DNA from: Fibrobacter sp.
GTDB lineage: Bacteria; Fibrobacterota; Chitinivibrionia; Chitinivibrionales; Chitinispirillaceae
Assembly: GCA_012523595.1 (NCBI GenBank)
Contig: JAAYIG010000197.1
Location: 1-64,000, forward strand
Direction: 5' to 3'
Length of the DNA: 64,000 bases
Of this stretch, positions 63,497 to 64,000 are shown piece by piece. A program made the position numbers and the translations under genes. Every line of letters begins with the position of its first letter. Position 1 is the stretch's first letter. The notes beneath the pieces were generated by a model. It worked only from the letters and a program-made list of their open reading frames with translations. It made no database searches and was not told the origin of the DNA.

Positions 63497-63512
63497 AGCA
63501 AGGCAAGTGCCA
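63497..63512 (-). promoter_or_regulatory. sigma-54 (-24/-12) promoter of the flgB operon
   Basis: On the minus strand the sequence is TGGCAC-TTGCC-TTGCT, an exact match to TGGCAC-N5-TTGC(A/T). Transcription would begin near 63486, about 36 bases before flgB. It needs a sigma-54 activator such as the one at 12560-13906. Confidence 0.85.
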
Positions 63513-63628
63513 ATATCTGCAAAACCGAGTTGTTTCACCTCCAGCCCGTTTCCTCTCTCTAAGTCACTGAATTTTCCTCAGTTACAATCTCCCATTCCGT
63601 AAATTGACTCTCCGCGCTATTTTTCCTC

Positions 63629-63656
63629 TAAAGTAAGCGGCAAATCCTGCCGATAT
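63629..63656 (+). promoter_or_regulatory. sigma-28-like promoter on the plus strand, no gene downstream
   Basis: TAAAG (63629-63633) and GCCGATAT (63649-63656) have 16 bases between TAAA and the -10, close to the usual 15. It points away from flgB, toward the hairpin at 63661 and the 3' end of the STAS gene. Confidence 0.35.
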
Positions 63657-63660
63657 AACG

Positions 63661-63697
63661 AGGAAATTTTTTCCCACTCAGGGAGAAAAAAATTCCT
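63661..63697. terminator. large imperfect hairpin, possible terminator of the STAS gene
   Basis: AGGAAATTTTTTCCC pairs with GGGAGAAAAAAATTCCT around a 5-base loop, 80 bases beyond the STAS gene stop. It may stop transcription coming from the right. Confidence 0.45.
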
Positions 63698-63776
63698 ACC
63701 CCCAGCGCGAAACGTACGCCTGAAGAAACAGGTAAACTGTTAAGGAAAGAAGGATTCCGATACCCTGAGATGTGTA

Positions 63777-64000
63777 CTAAATGCAGATCTCTTCCACCAG
63801 GCGATGATCCTGAGGAAGACTGTCCTCTGAGTCGTAAATCGGAATCAAGGCATCGATTCCCATTTGACAGAGAAGATCAACCATCTCGGACTTGGGCTCC
63901 AGAAGACAGAGATCACCATTGGCATCCCTCACCAGCTTGTAACAACTGACAAGTACAGCAATGGCACCGCTGTAAAGATAGGAAGCATCACTGAAATGAA
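63777..64000 (-). CDS. STAS-domain protein, C-terminal part (cut by window edge)
   Basis: 74 codons read on the minus strand to a TAG at 63777-63779. The segments SDASYLYSGAIAVLVSCYKLV, LCLLEPKSEMVDLLCQMGID and ALIPIYDSEDSL follow the SpoIIAA/anti-anti-sigma STAS pattern (FIDSSGL-type loop, then L...P.V...L...G). The start lies beyond the window. It could belong to a partner-switching regulator, perhaps of motility. Confidence 0.65.
   Translation of the reverse strand, partial: HFSDASYLYSGAIAVLVSCYKLVRDANGDLCLLEPKSEMVDLLCQMGIDALIPIYDSEDSLPQDHRLVEEICI

Overview
The window reads as a chromosomal segment of a flagellated, diderm (Gram-negative type) bacterium. The evidence is a lipopolysaccharide heptose gene (hldD), a basal-body/export flagellar operon, outer-membrane barrel proteins of the PorV/PorQ type, a TonB-like protein, M16 and M23 peptidases, parvulin, and a large secreted protein ending in a FlgD-like Ig domain. 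Sigma-54 and sigma-28 promoter sequences can be read directly. The combination of PorV-like barrels, FapA, TPR proteins and FlgD-like C-terminal domains would fit the FCB/Fibrobacterota (Chitinivibrionia-like) area. That placement is an inference from gene content and has not been tested.

Layout, left to right. 1-5.4 kb: the 5' end of a tRNA-Leu, a small acidic protein, then housekeeping genes on the minus strand (purD-purE-tsaC, queF, gnd), with two degenerate hexamer repeats flanking the pur/queF block. 5.5-9.4 kb (plus): a MuiA/DUF4139 protein, then a PfkB-fold protein lacking the catalytic Asp, coupled to a CgeB-like glycosyltransferase. 9.4-20 kb (minus): a TonB-C/TPR protein with a membrane diguanylate cyclase, and a six-gene operon hldD-fapA-TPR-FlgN-like-PAS kinase-sigma-54 activator that looks like a flagellar regulatory unit (FlrB/FlrC or FleS/FleR type). 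20-33 kb: Yip1-like zinc-ribbon protein, FliN, outer-membrane barrel, YjbQ, M23 peptidase, orphan kinase, PspC, nitrilase, ABM monooxygenase, Fe-alcohol dehydrogenase, an active/inactive M16 pair, flavodoxin, LarE and GreA. 33-38 kb: an oxidoreductase diverging from TreT-like glycosyltransferase, GalT and three unknown proteins. 38.2-38.9 kb: an AT-rich patch with a frameshifted gene. 38.9-43 kb: parvulin, a receiver-GAF-HD-GYP protein and a second barrel. 43.4-50 kb: tRNA-Val, a membrane-spanning AraC regulator with an extracytoplasmic domain, and a stress/RNA-repair cluster (alpha/beta hydrolase, archease, RtcB, triple BON, DUF2267, ferritin-like). 50-52 kb: FlgM, tRNA-Leu with a decayed second copy of its 3' end, and an HD-GYP protein. 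52-63.5 kb (minus): flgB-flgC-orf77-fliE-fliF-fliG-fliH-fliI-fliJ followed by a 1530-residue secreted protein. The right edge holds a truncated STAS-domain gene.

How the parts work together. The flgB operon is preceded by a textbook -24/-12 sigma-54 promoter, and the window encodes a sigma-54 activator plus soluble PAS kinase in an operon with fapA and a FlgN-like gene. A FlgM-like gene has a sigma-28-type promoter. Together these suggest the common tiered flagellar cascade: a sigma-54 middle tier, and a sigma-28 late tier gated by FlgM. The RtcB/archease cluster and the membrane AraC sensor are the parts least explained by textbook systems. No CRISPR array, integrase, transposase or prophage genes were seen. 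The duplicated tRNA-Leu 3' end is the only clear mobile-element-like scar.
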